A stretch of DNA of 64,000 nucleotides from contig NC_132904.1 in the NCBI RefSeq assembly GCF_047675955.1, positions 65,839,435 to 65,903,434 on the forward strand, given 5' to 3'. This document shows positions 48,800 to 60,909 of this stretch, piece after piece. The position numbers and the translations under genes were made by a program. How positions within the stretch are numbered: the stretch's first letter is position 1; every line of letters begins with the position of its first letter. The notes below the pieces were generated by a model that worked only from the letters and a program-made list of their open reading frames with translations, was not told the origin of the DNA and ran no database searches. The DNA comes from Chlorocebus sabaeus. Its lineage: Eukaryota; Chordata; Mammalia; Primates; Cercopithecidae.

Positions 48800-49300
48800 A
48801 AAATAACTAAAATTTATTGAATGGTTAGTATACATCAGAGATTGTGCTACATACTTTTTTTTGCATCAGAACATTTAATCAGAAGAAACATCTCTGTGAT
48901 ACATTTTCTTTTTCACATTTGGAAGAAAATATGGAAGTCAAAATTTAGAGAGATTATGTAGCCTGTTCAACTCTTAATTTCTAGTGGCTAGAAGTTAAAA
49001 GACAGAGGACTTAAAACTTGAGATGAATTGAATCTGAAACCGATATTGTATTTCCCCCAATTCTTTCCTAGTAACTTTTTACGTCCTTCACACTGCATTT
49101 ATTTTTTCTCTCTCCCCTTTCTTTCATATGTATGTCTTCTCACATATCCCTGGCTACAGTCCAGATTCTGAGTATCTTGAAACCAGGAACTGTATCATCT
49201 GCCTCCCTCTCAATAAATCTAAGGTATGACTAATAATATTGCTTAAATTAGTGTGTCAAAAAATGAATTGAGTGAATGAATAAATACATTACATACTAAT
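48800..49300 (+). mobile_element. L2/MIR-like old repeat
   Basis: A degraded run from tttattgaatggttagtata through the tail ccaggaactgtatcatctgc and ctcaataaatc, ending with gaattgagtgaatgaataaa. This is the L2 3' end pattern. Confidence 0.5.
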
Positions 49301-49359
49301 AACTTAATGTTTTGCCTGCTTAGTCAATAATATAACAATTATATTTTCAGGTCAATTTT

Positions 49360-50125
49360 ATAATTTATTTATTTATTTTATTTTTACTTTAGATTCAGAG
49401 CGTACATGTGCAGGTTTGCTGCAAGGTTACATTGCGTGATGCTGAGGTTTGGGCTTCTGCAGATTTTTTCACCCAGAGAGTGAATGTAGTATCCAACAGA
49501 AAGCTTTTCAGCATTTATTCTTCTCACTCCTTTTGAAGACCCTGGAGTCTATTGTTCCCATTTAGATCTATGTTAAATGGAGACGCTAAACTGATGACAT
49601 GAGAAAAATAGAATCCCTGGACATTCTTCTATGAATTATACAGTACTTTAACACTTATGTTGCCAACAATTAAAATTGGGAGATTTCATAGAACATATAA
49701 ATCTAACTTGTCTTAAAAAAAAATACTGAAAAATATTGAACACTGGACCCATGTTTCCCTATGTCTCCATAGCCTCCCCTTCTTACACACAATGCATAGA
49801 ATGTCACCAGGTCTACTGTCCTCATTTTATTACCTTTCTGGTCTCACAGACATGTGAGCCTATAAATGCTTAAGAAACTCAACTCTTTAAGTAATGGGTA
49901 TATTACTTCTTTATTCTGCATTCTCTGCTTTGGAAGATCCTTGTCCCCACTCGCAACACACACAAATTCATGTACTTGCAAAGACTTCAGAAAATTGTCA
50001 TATTATGGTGACTTATGAATTTATGTCTTTATTTTGATTTTTTGTTTCTATTTTTATTTTAGGTTTAAGGGGTACACATGCAAGTTTGTTACATGGGTAA
50101 ACTGCATGTTGTGATTTTAATACCA
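49360..50125 (-). mobile_element. Two short old L1 3' ends, antisense
   Basis: 49,360-49,580 (T-rich then gtacatgtgcaggtttgctg) and 50,020-50,125 (gtacacatgcaagtttgtta) are reversed L1 tails. The DNA between them (49,581-50,019) shows no feature. Confidence 0.65.
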
Positions 50126-50201
50126 TTTTATTCACATCTTTTATGAAATTTTTGTCTCCATTATTTTCTCACCACCTCAAACAACATGTCTATTCTATGT
50201 T

Positions 50202-51166
50202 TCATTTGTCACAAGTAAAGTTAACCTTGTCTTCAAGTAAAAATTTAATCATACTTTCCCGAATGTGCTTGGTCTTGACTCCATAAACAACTGGGTTCAT
50301 GGTAGGAGGCAGTAGCAGATAAAAGTTGGCTACGATGATGTGTATGTGGTTTGGGATATTGTGTCCTCCAAAACGATGAGTGAAAAAAGTGACAAAAGCG
50401 GAACATAGGTGATCACAATGGCACACATGTGAGATGTGCCGGTACGGAAGGCTTTGTGACGAGCATCTGCTGATGACAGGCTCATAACAGCCTGAAAAAT
50501 CATAGTGTAAGATACAGAGATACAGCAGATGTCAAACACACCAATCAGGAGAGCAACCATCAGACCATAAATAGCATTGACCTTGAAATTGCCACAGGAT
50601 ACCTTGGCCACAGACATGTGGTCACAGTAGATGTGGGGGATGAAGTTCCCCCAGCAATAGGGCAGGCACTTGGTGAGGAAAGTGAATGGGATGATGAGCA
50701 TCACACTCCTCAAGAAGGTAGCAAGACCAGTCTTGGTGATGACAGGGTTGGTAAGGATGGTGGCATAGCATAAGGGATAGCAGATGGCCACATAGCGGTC
50801 CAGGGCCACGAGTATGAGCACCCCAGACTCCATCCCTGTCATAATATCGACAGAAAACATCTGGGACAGGCAAGCATTAAAGTCAATCTCCTTGAAGCTC
50901 AACCAGAATATGCACAGAATATTAGGTACCATGGTGGTGCACCAGGTGATATCAGTGAAGGAGAGCAGGGCCAGGAAATAGTACATGGGCCGGTGCATGG
51001 CTTCCTCATGGCTGATGAGGCAGATGAGCCCACCGTTCCCCATGACAGCAATGATGTGCATAAAGCAGAATGGCAGGGAGATCCAGATGTATGTGGCTTC
51101 CAGCCCAGGAATGCCATTCAAGATAAAGAATCCTGGGGTCAGGCTGGAGCTGTTGACCCCAGACAT
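50202..51166 (-). pseudogene. OR52N2: Olfactory receptor OR52N-type pseudogene (OR52N2-like)
   Basis: Class I OR on the opposite strand to the two OR52E genes. The ATG at 51,166 opens MSGVNSSSLTPGF with an N-glycosylation sequon at N5. The body is intact up to TM6 and keeps PMYYFLALLSFTD, DRYVAICYP and SSADARHKAF. A single-base deletion near 50,400-50,402 (codon about 255, where ITYVAAFF is expected) shifts the frame into a 25-residue alternative tail. The correct tail, including TM7 MNPVVYG and KTKHIRESMIKFL, continues in the next frame to a stop at 50,202. I see no other certain disabling lesion, so loss looks more recent than for the OR52E pair. The order relative to OR52E8 and OR52E6 matches the human locus as I remember it. 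A sequencing error in one base would make it an intact gene. Confidence 0.9.
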
Positions 51167-51384
51167 GATGGCTGACAGGAGAAGAGCATTTTACACTCTT
51201 TAGTAGTGGCAGTTTCTTAGACCAGAAATGAAATCAGTGCTGAGTAGAGGGCTTAGAAATAATGCAAGAATACAGTGACTTCTCTAAGATGTCTAAAACG
51301 AGAAGAGGTGATTAAATCCCTCCGAATTTACACTGCCTAACTTCACATTCCACTTCCTGTTCTTCCTGGTGTATGATACTGGCG

Positions 51385-51545
51385 AGTCATTTTGCCATTT
51401 TATGCCTCAGTTTCCTCAATCTAAAATGAGATAATAATTCCTAAAATCAGAACATTGTCAAGAATATTCAATAAGATAATTTATGTAATGTGCTAAAACT
51501 GTACATAGTATATAGTGAATACTCAACAAATATTATCAGTAATCA
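51385..51545 (+). mobile_element. MIR
   Basis: atgcctcagtttcctcaatc, aaaatgagataataattcc, then an end resembling gtgaatactcaacaaatatta. Confidence 0.8.
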
Positions 51546-54524
51546 CTACTGTTATTGTTATTTCTTTTCCCAATATAAAGCATTCTATGTGAAAAAACTT
51601 ACCATAATAAATACTTATGAATTCAGCCCTGATCCAACTCGAATGTCATCTTGTACTTTAGCATGGAAAAGACAGCATGAGATTCTGAAAACTTCAACTG
51701 TATTGAGAGATTGTGAGGGAACTTTAGAAGGTAAGTGCTAGCACAGGATAGTTACTATGGACTTCAAGAGATTAAAATACGTTCTCATGTTTTAGATGAA
51801 AAAATACATAAATGTCTCTTAAATCAAGAATAAAATCCAGGGGAATTTTATCCAGCTAAATTTTTGCAAGTCTCCTGCTAACTCTAGGTTACTACGCAAG
51901 TGGACATTGGAACTTCTGCAAAGAGAACTGATCTGTGTGGAATGATGCCTTGGATATTTTTGCTCCTTCTGAGGTAGCCAGAGGGCACCAGAGCCACAAA
52001 ACCAGAAGGAAAAAAATAAGGACAGTAGGATATCAGGAGAAGTAGGAATTTCTGGCTCTGCACAGCCATCTTGTAAACTAAAACTGATCACCCATCACAG
52101 AAAATTATCATATCTTTCCAAGCATCAACATCATGTAAGTAAACAGTCAATCTCTGCTTATTAAATACCAACTGGCAGACAGACAACTCAGAGTCAGTTC
52201 TTTCTTCCCTCACCTTAGAAAAAAACTCCCACTTCCAGATGATTCTCAGTCATGCACATAAGCATTCCTGAGCCAAGCAAGCCAGACACAAAACTCAGAC
52301 ACACTGATGTAAGTGCTGTATTCTAATTGTAAATTAGAATATATTTAAAAGAAGACAACTAAGTGTCCACTCCCTAAAAATATAATGAGAGCAGAGTTTT
52401 ATTGCGTTTTTACTGTAGAGACACGGCCATTCAGAATCAATCAGTTAAATCTTGCTCCCAACACTAACTGGATAGACTTGAGTAAGTCCTAAAACCTTTC
52501 TTCATACAATTTTTATAACTTTAAAAGGGGAATGATAATACTATGTTTACAAATCATAGAGGTGTTAAAATGGTTAAATTAGAATTAATCTTCCCATTGG
52601 TGCCTGGCATCTAATAAGTAAACAATGCATATTATCTATTATAATAATTATCATATTATGTGCAAAATACAGTTTAACATACATTTATTGATTGTCTTGG
52701 CCAGGATCATTTTAGTTTCTAGAAATACATTAGTGAACCAGATAGATAGCATCCTCTCCACTTATGAAGCTAATATTTCAATAGGGGTTGATTACTGTAT
52801 TTAAACTTACAATAGCAATGTGGGTATATGTTATTACCTTAATTTTATATATGAGCAAATGGAGGTACCAGATCACTCAATAAAATGCCTAATGCCACAA
52901 AAATTGAAAACTAGTAGAGCTTTGTTTGTTCGACTTCGAAGTTTGTTTGACTTTGAAGCCATGTGTTTAATCAATCTATAACTATTGTCCTAACTTACTG
53001 ATTTTAACCCTGAAAACTAGTCCCATAAACTAAGCATAACCAGTTTAAACAAGTCATGGGGACACAGTTAAACAAGTTAAACAAGCACAACCAGTTAAAT
53101 CGTGGAGACATGGGAAGAAGCTAATTTTCAAGTGGGAGAACAAGAAAGCTTATTTTTAATTGTAACTTAAGGAAGAGAGAACAAAGGTGTAGATTTACAG
53201 AAAATTAGTAATAGCTCAGGAAGCTCTCTATATAAGAGAACGTATCTGTAGGGTAGCTGCATTCTTATCCCTGGACTTGTTCACACAAATGCTGGATTGC
53301 TCCTGGTAGAAGTATTGCATAGGAGAATTTCTGTAGGGAAGTTTCTTCCAGCAATTCCTCTCAACAACTTCTAGGATTCGAGTCTAGTCTTGAGTTATTT
53401 TCTATTTCTTCATAAAGACCATTTCCACTGGAAGCAATTCTGTCTATAGGTATCTATTAATTAAGGCAAAAACTTTTGTTTTCCTCTCATTGGAAGTCAC
53501 TACTAGCTGAACTTCTCTGTCTTCAATGAATTATGAGGTAGTTTTGAATTTAATTCACAATGAGGAAAACTCTGTTTTCCCTCTTACTCCCCAAATAAAT
53601 GATACTTCTTTCTTGTACTGAATACTTTGCAGTGTAGAAAAATATGAGTCTTTGGGAAATTCCCGAACTCACCTTAGTAAAGACCAGATTAGTATTCATG
53701 ACTGAGAGTCCTGAGCATCAAGAGTTCTATAGCAACCACATTCCACCTTGTCACAGCATTTCTGTGCCATTTGAGAATTCTCTAGACTGAAGTGTGTACA
53801 CTTGATTGAGTCTCCATAGTTTGGTGTCTCGGAGGGCTCTGGTTAGAAGGAAAAGATCCTTTGGGAATGTTGAGATTATTTCTATATTTACCAACTCTTT
53901 ATGCAGGGGTAAAACTATAAAAATAAATAATAACAAACTTAAATGTCTTCTCTCAGGTATGGATTCTGATGATTAGTTCTGATAGTAATAAGAATGATTT
54001 GTTTTCATTTATGCTAATCACAGTATCCATCTCACAATCTTGTTATCCATGTATAATGTGTGTCTATATCTATGTACATATATATACACATACACTATGT
54101 ACATAACTATATGTGTAAAGTTTTATAAAAAAGAGAGGAAGCAAGCAGGATGGAGAAAGACACAGAGACAGACAGACAGAATTCTATATATCACACAAGA
54201 ATAATAGAATTGTTCTATGCCTAGTTTGTGATTTGTCCTGAGTTTACTGGATAAATAAATGGATACACAAACACACATATGTGTGTACACACACTTACAT
54301 TTTCATTTTTTTTGGAAGATTATGGCAAAACAGTTTTACATGTATTTTATACATACTTTACCATTTGATTTTTCCTCTATTTTGATTTGAATCAGTTTTA
54401 TCATGAATGTACTGTAAAACAAATTTAAATGATTTTTATCATTTCAGATGCTGAAAGTATGAAGATTTCTAATGTTGTCATTGAAAATGTGTCAGAACTC
54501 CCAGTCCCAAACTGTAATTCTAAT
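51546..54524. other. Intergenic DNA between the OR52N-type gene and the L1
   Basis: No gene recognised. A second MIR lies at about 52,435-52,635 (gacttgagtaagtcctaaaa to cctggcatctaataagt). Short AACAAGTTAAACAAG-type repeats sit at 53,040-53,100 and TA/CA-rich tracts at 54,060-54,120. Confidence 0.55.
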
Positions 54525-54633
54525 ACATTAATAGGGGAATTGTAGAATGGTACAACCATTTGGCAGAATAGTTTAGTAGTGTCATTAAATTATATGTGTA
54601 TCAAATCTATGACCTAGGAATTTCCTGCTTAGG

Positions 54634-54830
54634 TTTTTTTTTTTTTTTTTCTTTTTTTGAGACAGGGTCTCACTCTGTCACTAGACTGGAGTGCAGTGGC
54701 ACTATCATAGCTCACTGCAGCCCAGAACTCCCAGGCTCAAGGAATCCTCCTGCCTCAGCTTCCTGAGCAGCTGGCTAACTTTTGTATTATGATTTTGTAG
54801 AGACAGTCTCGTCATCTTGCCCAGAATGGT
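54634..54830 (-). mobile_element. Alu, antisense, incomplete
   Basis: A T-tail, then gagacagggtctcactctg to cgtcatcttgcccagaatgg; only about 180 bp, with part of the sequence missing. Confidence 0.85.
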
Positions 54831-54975
54831 TTTTAATAAAAATAATCAAAACTTTTTTTCCACAAAAGACATGTATACATGTTCATATAACCCAAATATT
54901 AATACATGGGCCAAAATGTGTGGTATATTCATCCAATGGTATATAACTTTGAAATAAAAAGGAATAAATGAACTA

Positions 54976-56002
54976 GGGGCGGAGCAAGATGGCTGAATAG
55001 GAACAGCTCCAGTCTCCAACTCCCAGCGCCAGTGACACAGAAGACTGGTGATTTCTGCATTTTCAACTGAGGTACTGGGTTCATCTCACTGGGGAGTGCC
55101 AGACGATCGGTGCTGGTCAGCTGCTGCAGCCCGACCAGCGAGAGCTGAAGCAGGGCGAGGCATTGCCTCACCTGGAAAGCGCAATGGGGAAGGGAATCCC
55201 TTTTCCTAGCCAGGGGAACTGAGACACACAACACCTGGAAAATCGGGTAACTCTCACCCCAAAACTGCGCTTTAAGCAAACAGGCACACCACGAGATCAT
55301 ACCCCACACCTGGCCAGGAGGGACCCACACCCACGGAGCCTCCCTCATTGCTAGCACAGCAGTCTGTGATCTACTGGCAAGGCAGCAGCGAGGCTGGGGG
55401 AGGGGCGCCCGCCATTGCTGAGGCTTAAGTAGGTAAACAAAGCTGCTGGGAAGCTCGAACTGGGTGGAGCTCACAGCAGCTCAAGGAAACCTGCCTGTCT
55501 CTGTAGACTCCACCTCTGGGGACAGGGCACAGTAAACAATAACAAACGCAGCAGCTCTGCAGACGCAAACGACTCTGTCTGACAGCTTTGAAGAGAGCAG
55601 TGGATCTCCCAACATGGAGGTTGAGATCTGAGAAGGGACAGACTCCCTGCTCAAGTGGGTCCCTGACCCCTGAGTAGCCTAACTGGGAGACATCCCCCAC
55701 TAGGGGCAGTCTGACACCCCACACCTCACAGGGTGGAGTACACCCCTGAGAGGAAGCTTTCAAAGCAAGAATCAGACAGGTACACTCGCTGTTCAGAAAT
55801 ATTCTATCTTCTGCAGCCTCTGCTGCTGATACCCAGGCAAACAGGGTCTGGAGTGGACCTCAAGCAATCTCCTACAGCTACAACCTACAGCTGAGGATCC
55901 TGACTGTTAGAAGGAAAGCTGTCAAACAGGAAGGACACCTACACCAAAACCCCATCAGTACATCACCATCATCAAAGACCAGAGGCAGATAAAACCACAA
56001 AG
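54976..56002 (+). promoter_or_regulatory. L1 5' UTR internal promoter
   Basis: Starts ggggcggagcaagatggctg, which carries a YY1-type aagatggc box at the very start, as in human L1. The rest is the GC-rich promoter region. It ends directly at the ORF1 ATG. Known L1 5' UTRs also have antisense promoter activity; that is inference here. Confidence 0.85.
55371..55415 (-). pseudogene. Antisense L1 ORF0 remnant
   Basis: Primate L1s have an antisense ORF0 of about 70 codons in the 5' UTR. Its start is present here and reads MAGAPPPASLLPCQ, but a TAG follows at codon 15 (55,371-55,373). The ORF is therefore truncated to 14 residues. Homology is judged from my memory of the human ORF0 start. Confidence 0.7.
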
Positions 56003-57018
56003 ATGGGGAAAAAGCAGGGCAGAAAAGCTGGAAATTCAAAAAATAAGAGCGCATCTCCCCCGGCAAAGGAGCGCAGCTCATCGCCAGCAACGGATCAAAG
56101 CTGGACGGAGAATGACTTTGACGACATGACAGAAGAAGGCTTCAGTCCATCAAATTTCTCAGAGCTAAAGGAGGAATTACGTACCCAGCGCAAAGAAACT
56201 AAAAATCTTGAAAAAAAGTGGAAGAATTGATGGCTAGAGTAATTAATGCAGAGAAGCTCACAAACGAAATGAAAGAGACGAAAACCATGGCACGAGAAAT
56301 ACGTGACAAATGCACAAGCTTCAGTAACCGACTCGATCAACTGGAAGAAAGAATGTCAGCGATTGAGGATCAAATGAATGAAATGAAGCGAGAAGAGAAA
56401 CCAAAAGAAAAAAGAAGAAAAAGAAATGAACAAAGCCTGCAAGAAGTATGGGATTATGTAAAAAGACCAAATCTACGTCTGATTGGGGTGCCTGAAAGTG
56501 AGGGGGAAAATGGAACCAAGTTGGAAAACACTCTTCAGGATATCATCCAGGAGAACTTCCCCAACCTAGTAGGGCAGGCCAACATTCAAATCCAGGAAAT
56601 ACAGAGAATGCCACAAAGATACTCCTCGAGAAGAGCAACTCCAAGACACATAATTGCCAGATTCACCAAAGTTGAAATGAAGGAAAAAATCTTAAGGGCA
56701 GCCAGAGAGAAAGGTCGGGTTACCCACAAAGGGAAGCCCATCAGACTAACAGCAGATCTCTCGGCAGAAACTCTGCAAGCCAGAAGAGAGTGGGGGCCAA
56801 TATTCAACATTCTTAAAGAAAAGAATTTTAAACCCAGAATTTTATATCCAGCCAAACTAAGTTTCATAAGTGAAGGAGAAATAAAATCCTTTACAGATAA
56901 GCAAATGCTTAGAGATTTTGTCACCACTAGGCCTGCCTTACAAGAGACCCTGAAGGAAGCACTAAACATGGAAAGGAACAACCGGTACCAGCCATTGCAA
57001 AAACATGCCAAAATGTAA
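56003..57018 (+). pseudogene. L1 ORF1 (RNA-binding protein), one frameshift
   Basis: Encoded the trimeric RNA-binding chaperone of L1. Residues 1-75 are open (MGKKQGRKAGNSKNK...), then a net loss of one base near 56,213-56,220 in the coiled coil shifts the frame to a TGA at 56,228. The second frame runs open from 56,218 to the correct end (ALNMERNNRYQPLQ...HAKM) with the RRM (RPNLRLIGVPESEG) and C-terminal domain (TADLSAETLQARREWGP) conserved. The span of 1,016 bp is one short of the 1,017 bp for a 338-residue ORF1. The coiled coil differs strongly from human L1 ORF1, while the RRM and C-terminus are close. Confidence 0.93.
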
Positions 57019-57081
57019 AGACCATCAAGGCTAGGAAGAAACTGCATCAACTAACGATCAAAATAACCAGTTAATATCACA

Positions 57082-60000
57082 CTGGCAGGTTCAAGTTCAC
57101 ACATAACAATCTTAACCTTAAATGTAAATGGACTAAATGCTCCAATTAAAAGACACAGACTGGCAAACTGGATAAAGAGTCAAGATCCATCAGTCTGCTG
57201 TATTCAGGAGACCCATCTCACACGCAGAGACATACATAGGCTCAAAATAAAGGGATGGAGGAAGATTTACCAAGCAAATGGAGAACAAAAAAAAGCGGGG
57301 GTTTCAATACTAGTCTCTGATAAAACAGACGTCAAACCATCCAAGATCAAAAGAGACAAAGAAGGCCATTACATAATGGTAAAGGGATCAATTCAACAGG
57401 AAGAGCTAACTATTCTAAATATATATGCACCCAATACAGGAGCACCCAGATTCATAAAGCAAGTCCTTAGAGACTTACAAAGAGACTTAGACTCCCATAC
57501 AATAATAATGGGAGACTTCAACACTCCACTGTCAACATTAGACAGATCAACGAGACAGAAAGTTAACAAGGATATCCAGGAATTGAACTCATCTCTGCAG
57601 CAAGCAGACCTAATAGACATCTATAGAACTCTCCACCCCAAATCAACAGAATATACATTCTTCTCAGCACCACATCGTACTTACTCCAAAATTGACCACG
57701 TAATTGGAAGTAAAGCACTCCTCAGCAAATGTACAAGAACAGAAATTATAACAAACTGTCTCTCAGACCACAGTGCAATCAAACTAGAACTCAGGACTAA
57801 GAAACTCAATCAAAACCGCTCAACTACATGGAAACTGAACAACCTGCTCCTGAATGACTACTGGGTACATAACGAAATGAAGGCAGAAATAAAGATGTTC
57901 TTTGAAACCAATGAGAACAAAGATACAACATACCCGAATCTCTGGGACACATTTAAAGCAGTGTGTAGAGGGAAATTTATAGCACTAAATGCCCACAAGA
58001 GAAAGCAGGAAAGATCTAAAATTGACACTCTAACATCGCAATTAAAAGAACTAGAGAAGCAAGAGCAAACACATTCGAAAGCTAGCAGAAGGCAAGAAAT
58101 AACTAAGATCAGAGCAGAATTGAAGGAGATAGAGACACATAAAACCCTCCAAAAAATCAATGAATCCAGGAGTTGGTTTTTTGAAAAGATCAACAAAATT
58201 GACAGACCACTAGCAAGACTAATAAAGAAGAAAAGAGAGAAGAATCAAATCGACGCAATTAAAAATGATAAAGGGGATATCACCACTGACCCCACAGAAA
58301 TACAAACTACCATCAGAGAATACTATAAACACCTCTACGCAAATAAACTGGAAAATCTAGAAGAAATGGATAATTTCCTGGACACTTACACTCTTCCAAG
58401 ACTAAACCAGGAAGAAGTTGAATCCCTGAATAGACCAATAGTAGGCTCTGAAATTGAGGCAATAATTAATAGCCTACCAACCAAAAAAAGTCCAGGACCA
58501 GATGGATTCACAGCTGAATTCTTCCAGAGGTACAAGGAGGAGTTGGTACCTTTCCTTCTGAAACTATTCCAATCAATAGAAAAAGAGGGAATCCTCCCTA
58601 ACTCATTTTATGAGGCCAACATCATCCTGATACCAAAGCCTGGCAGAGACACAACAAAAAAAGAGAATTTTAGACCAATATCCCTGATGAACATCGATGC
58701 AAAAATCCTCAATAAAATACTGGCAAACCGGATTCAGCAGCACATCAAAAAGCTTATCCACCATGATCAACTGGGCTTCATCCCTGGGATGCAAGGCTGG
58801 TTCAACATTCGCAAATCAATAAACATAATCCAGCATATAAACAGAACCAAAGACAAGAACCACATCATTATCTCAATAGATGCAGAAAAGGCTTTTGACA
58901 AAATTCAACAGCCCTTCATGCTAAAAACGCTCAATAAATTCGGTATTGATGGAACGTACCTCAAAATAATAAAAGCTATCTATGACAAACCCACAGCCAA
59001 TATCATACTGAATGGGCAAAAACTGGAAAAATTCCCTTTGAAAACTGGCACAAGACAGGGATGCCCTCTCTCACCACTCCTATTCAACATAGTGTTGGAA
59101 GTTCTGGCTAGGGCAATCAGGCAAGAGAAAGAAATCAAGGGGATTCAGTTAGGAAAAGAAGAAGTCAAATTGTCCCTGTTTGCAGACGACATGATTGTAT
59201 ATTTAGAAAACCCCATTGTCTCAGCCCAAAATCTCCTTAAGCTGATCAGCAACTTCAGCAAAGTCTCAGGATACAAAATTAATGTGCAAAAATCACAAGC
59301 ATTCTTATACACCAGTGACAGTCAAACAGAGAGCCAAATCAGGAATGAACTTCCATTCACAATTGCTTCAAAGAGAATAAAATACCTAGGAATCCAACTT
59401 ACAAGGGATGTAAAGGACCTCTTCAAGGAGAACTACAAACCACTGCTCACTGAAATAAAAGAGGACACAAACAAATGGAAGAACATACCATGCTCATGGA
59501 TAGGAAGAATCAATATTGTGAAAATGGCCATACTGCCCAAGGTAATTTATAGATTCAATGCCATCCCCATCAAGCTACCAATGAGCTTCTTCACAGAATT
59601 GGAAAAAACTGCTTTAAAGTTCATATGGAACCAAAAAAGAGTCCGCATCTCCAAGACAATCCTAAGTCAAAAGAACAAAGCTGGAGGCATCACGCTACCT
59701 GACTTCAAACTATACTACAAGGCTACAGTAACCAAAACAGCATGGTACTGGTACCAAAACAGAGATATAGACCAATGGAACAGAACAGAGTCTTCAGAAA
59801 TAATACCACACATCTACAGCCATCTGATCTTTGACAAACCTGAGAGAAACAAGAAATGGGGAAAGGATTCCCTATTTAATAAATGGTGCTGGTAAAATTG
59901 GCTAGCCATAAGTAGAAAGCTGAAACTGGATCCTTTCCTTACTCCTTATACGAAAATTAATTCAAGATGGATTAGAGACTTAAATGTTAGACCTAATACC

Positions 60001-60909
60001 ATAAAAATCCTAGAGGAAAACCTAGGTAGTACCATTCAGGACATAGGCATGGGCAAGGACTTCATGTCTAAAACACCAAAAGCAACGGCAGCAAAAGCCA
60101 AAATTGACAAATGGGATCTCATTAAACTAAAGAGCTTCTGCACAGCAAAGGAAACTACCATCAGAGTGAGCAGGCAACCTACAGAATGGGAGAAAATTTT
60201 TGCAATCTACTCATCTGACAAAGGGCTAATATCCAGAACCTACAAAGAACTCAAACAAATTTACAAGAAAAAAACAAACAACCCCATCAAAAAGTGGGCA
60301 AAGGATATGAACAGACATTTCTCAAAAGAAGACATTCATACAGCCAACAGACACATGAAAAAATGCTCATCATCACTGGCCATCAGAGAAATGCAAATCA
60401 AAACCACAATGAGATAACGTCTCACACCAGTTAGAATGGCGATCATTACAAAGTCAGGAAACAACAGGTGCTGGAGAGGATGTGGAGAAATAGGAACACT
60501 TTTACACTGTTGGTGGGATTGTAAACTAGTTCAACCATTATGGAAAACAGTATGGCGATTCCTCAAGGATCTAGAACTAGATGTACCATATGACCCAGCC
60601 ATCCCATTACTAGGTATATACCCAAAGGATTATAAATTATGCTGCTATAAAGACACATGCACACGTATGTTTATTGCAGCACTATTCACAATAGCAAAGA
60701 CTTGGAATCAACCCAAATGTCCATCAGTGACAGATTGGATTAAGAAAATGTGGCACATATACACCATGGAATACTATGCAGCCATAAAAAAGGATGAGTT
60801 TGTGTCCTTTGTAGGGACATGGATGCAGCTGGAAACCATCATTCTTAGCAAACTATCACAAGAACAGAAAACCAAACACCGCATGTTCTCACTCATAAGA
60901 GGGAACTGA
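57082..60909 (+). pseudogene. L1 ORF2 (endonuclease-reverse transcriptase), lost start and two stops
   Basis: Encoded the endonuclease and reverse transcriptase that drive target-primed retrotransposition. The full span is 3,828 bp, exactly 1,275 codons plus stop, so there is no net indel. The start is CTG where ATG is expected (57,082). Endonuclease residues N14 and E43 (in CIQETHL) are in place, as are MGDFNTPL and LSDHSAI. The RT has FADDMIVYLEN. The cysteine-rich end is present (CWRGCGEIGTLLHCWWDC). Two nonsense changes exist: GAA to TAA at codon 938 (59,893) and TAC to TAA at codon 1,112 (60,415). The longest open stretch downstream of an ATG is 839 codons. Confidence 0.95.

Noticed and set aside
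50985..51203. + strand frames over the third OR
   Set aside because: Shadows of the OR52N-type gene on the other strand.
53035..53105. Short AACAAGTTAAAC repeats as a possible array
   Set aside because: Only two or three irregular units with no spacer regularity; nothing like a CRISPR or satellite.
54929..55474. 181-codon - strand frame
   Set aside because: Antisense of the L1 5' UTR running into older L1; no protein family seen, and a GC-rich stretch easily stays open.
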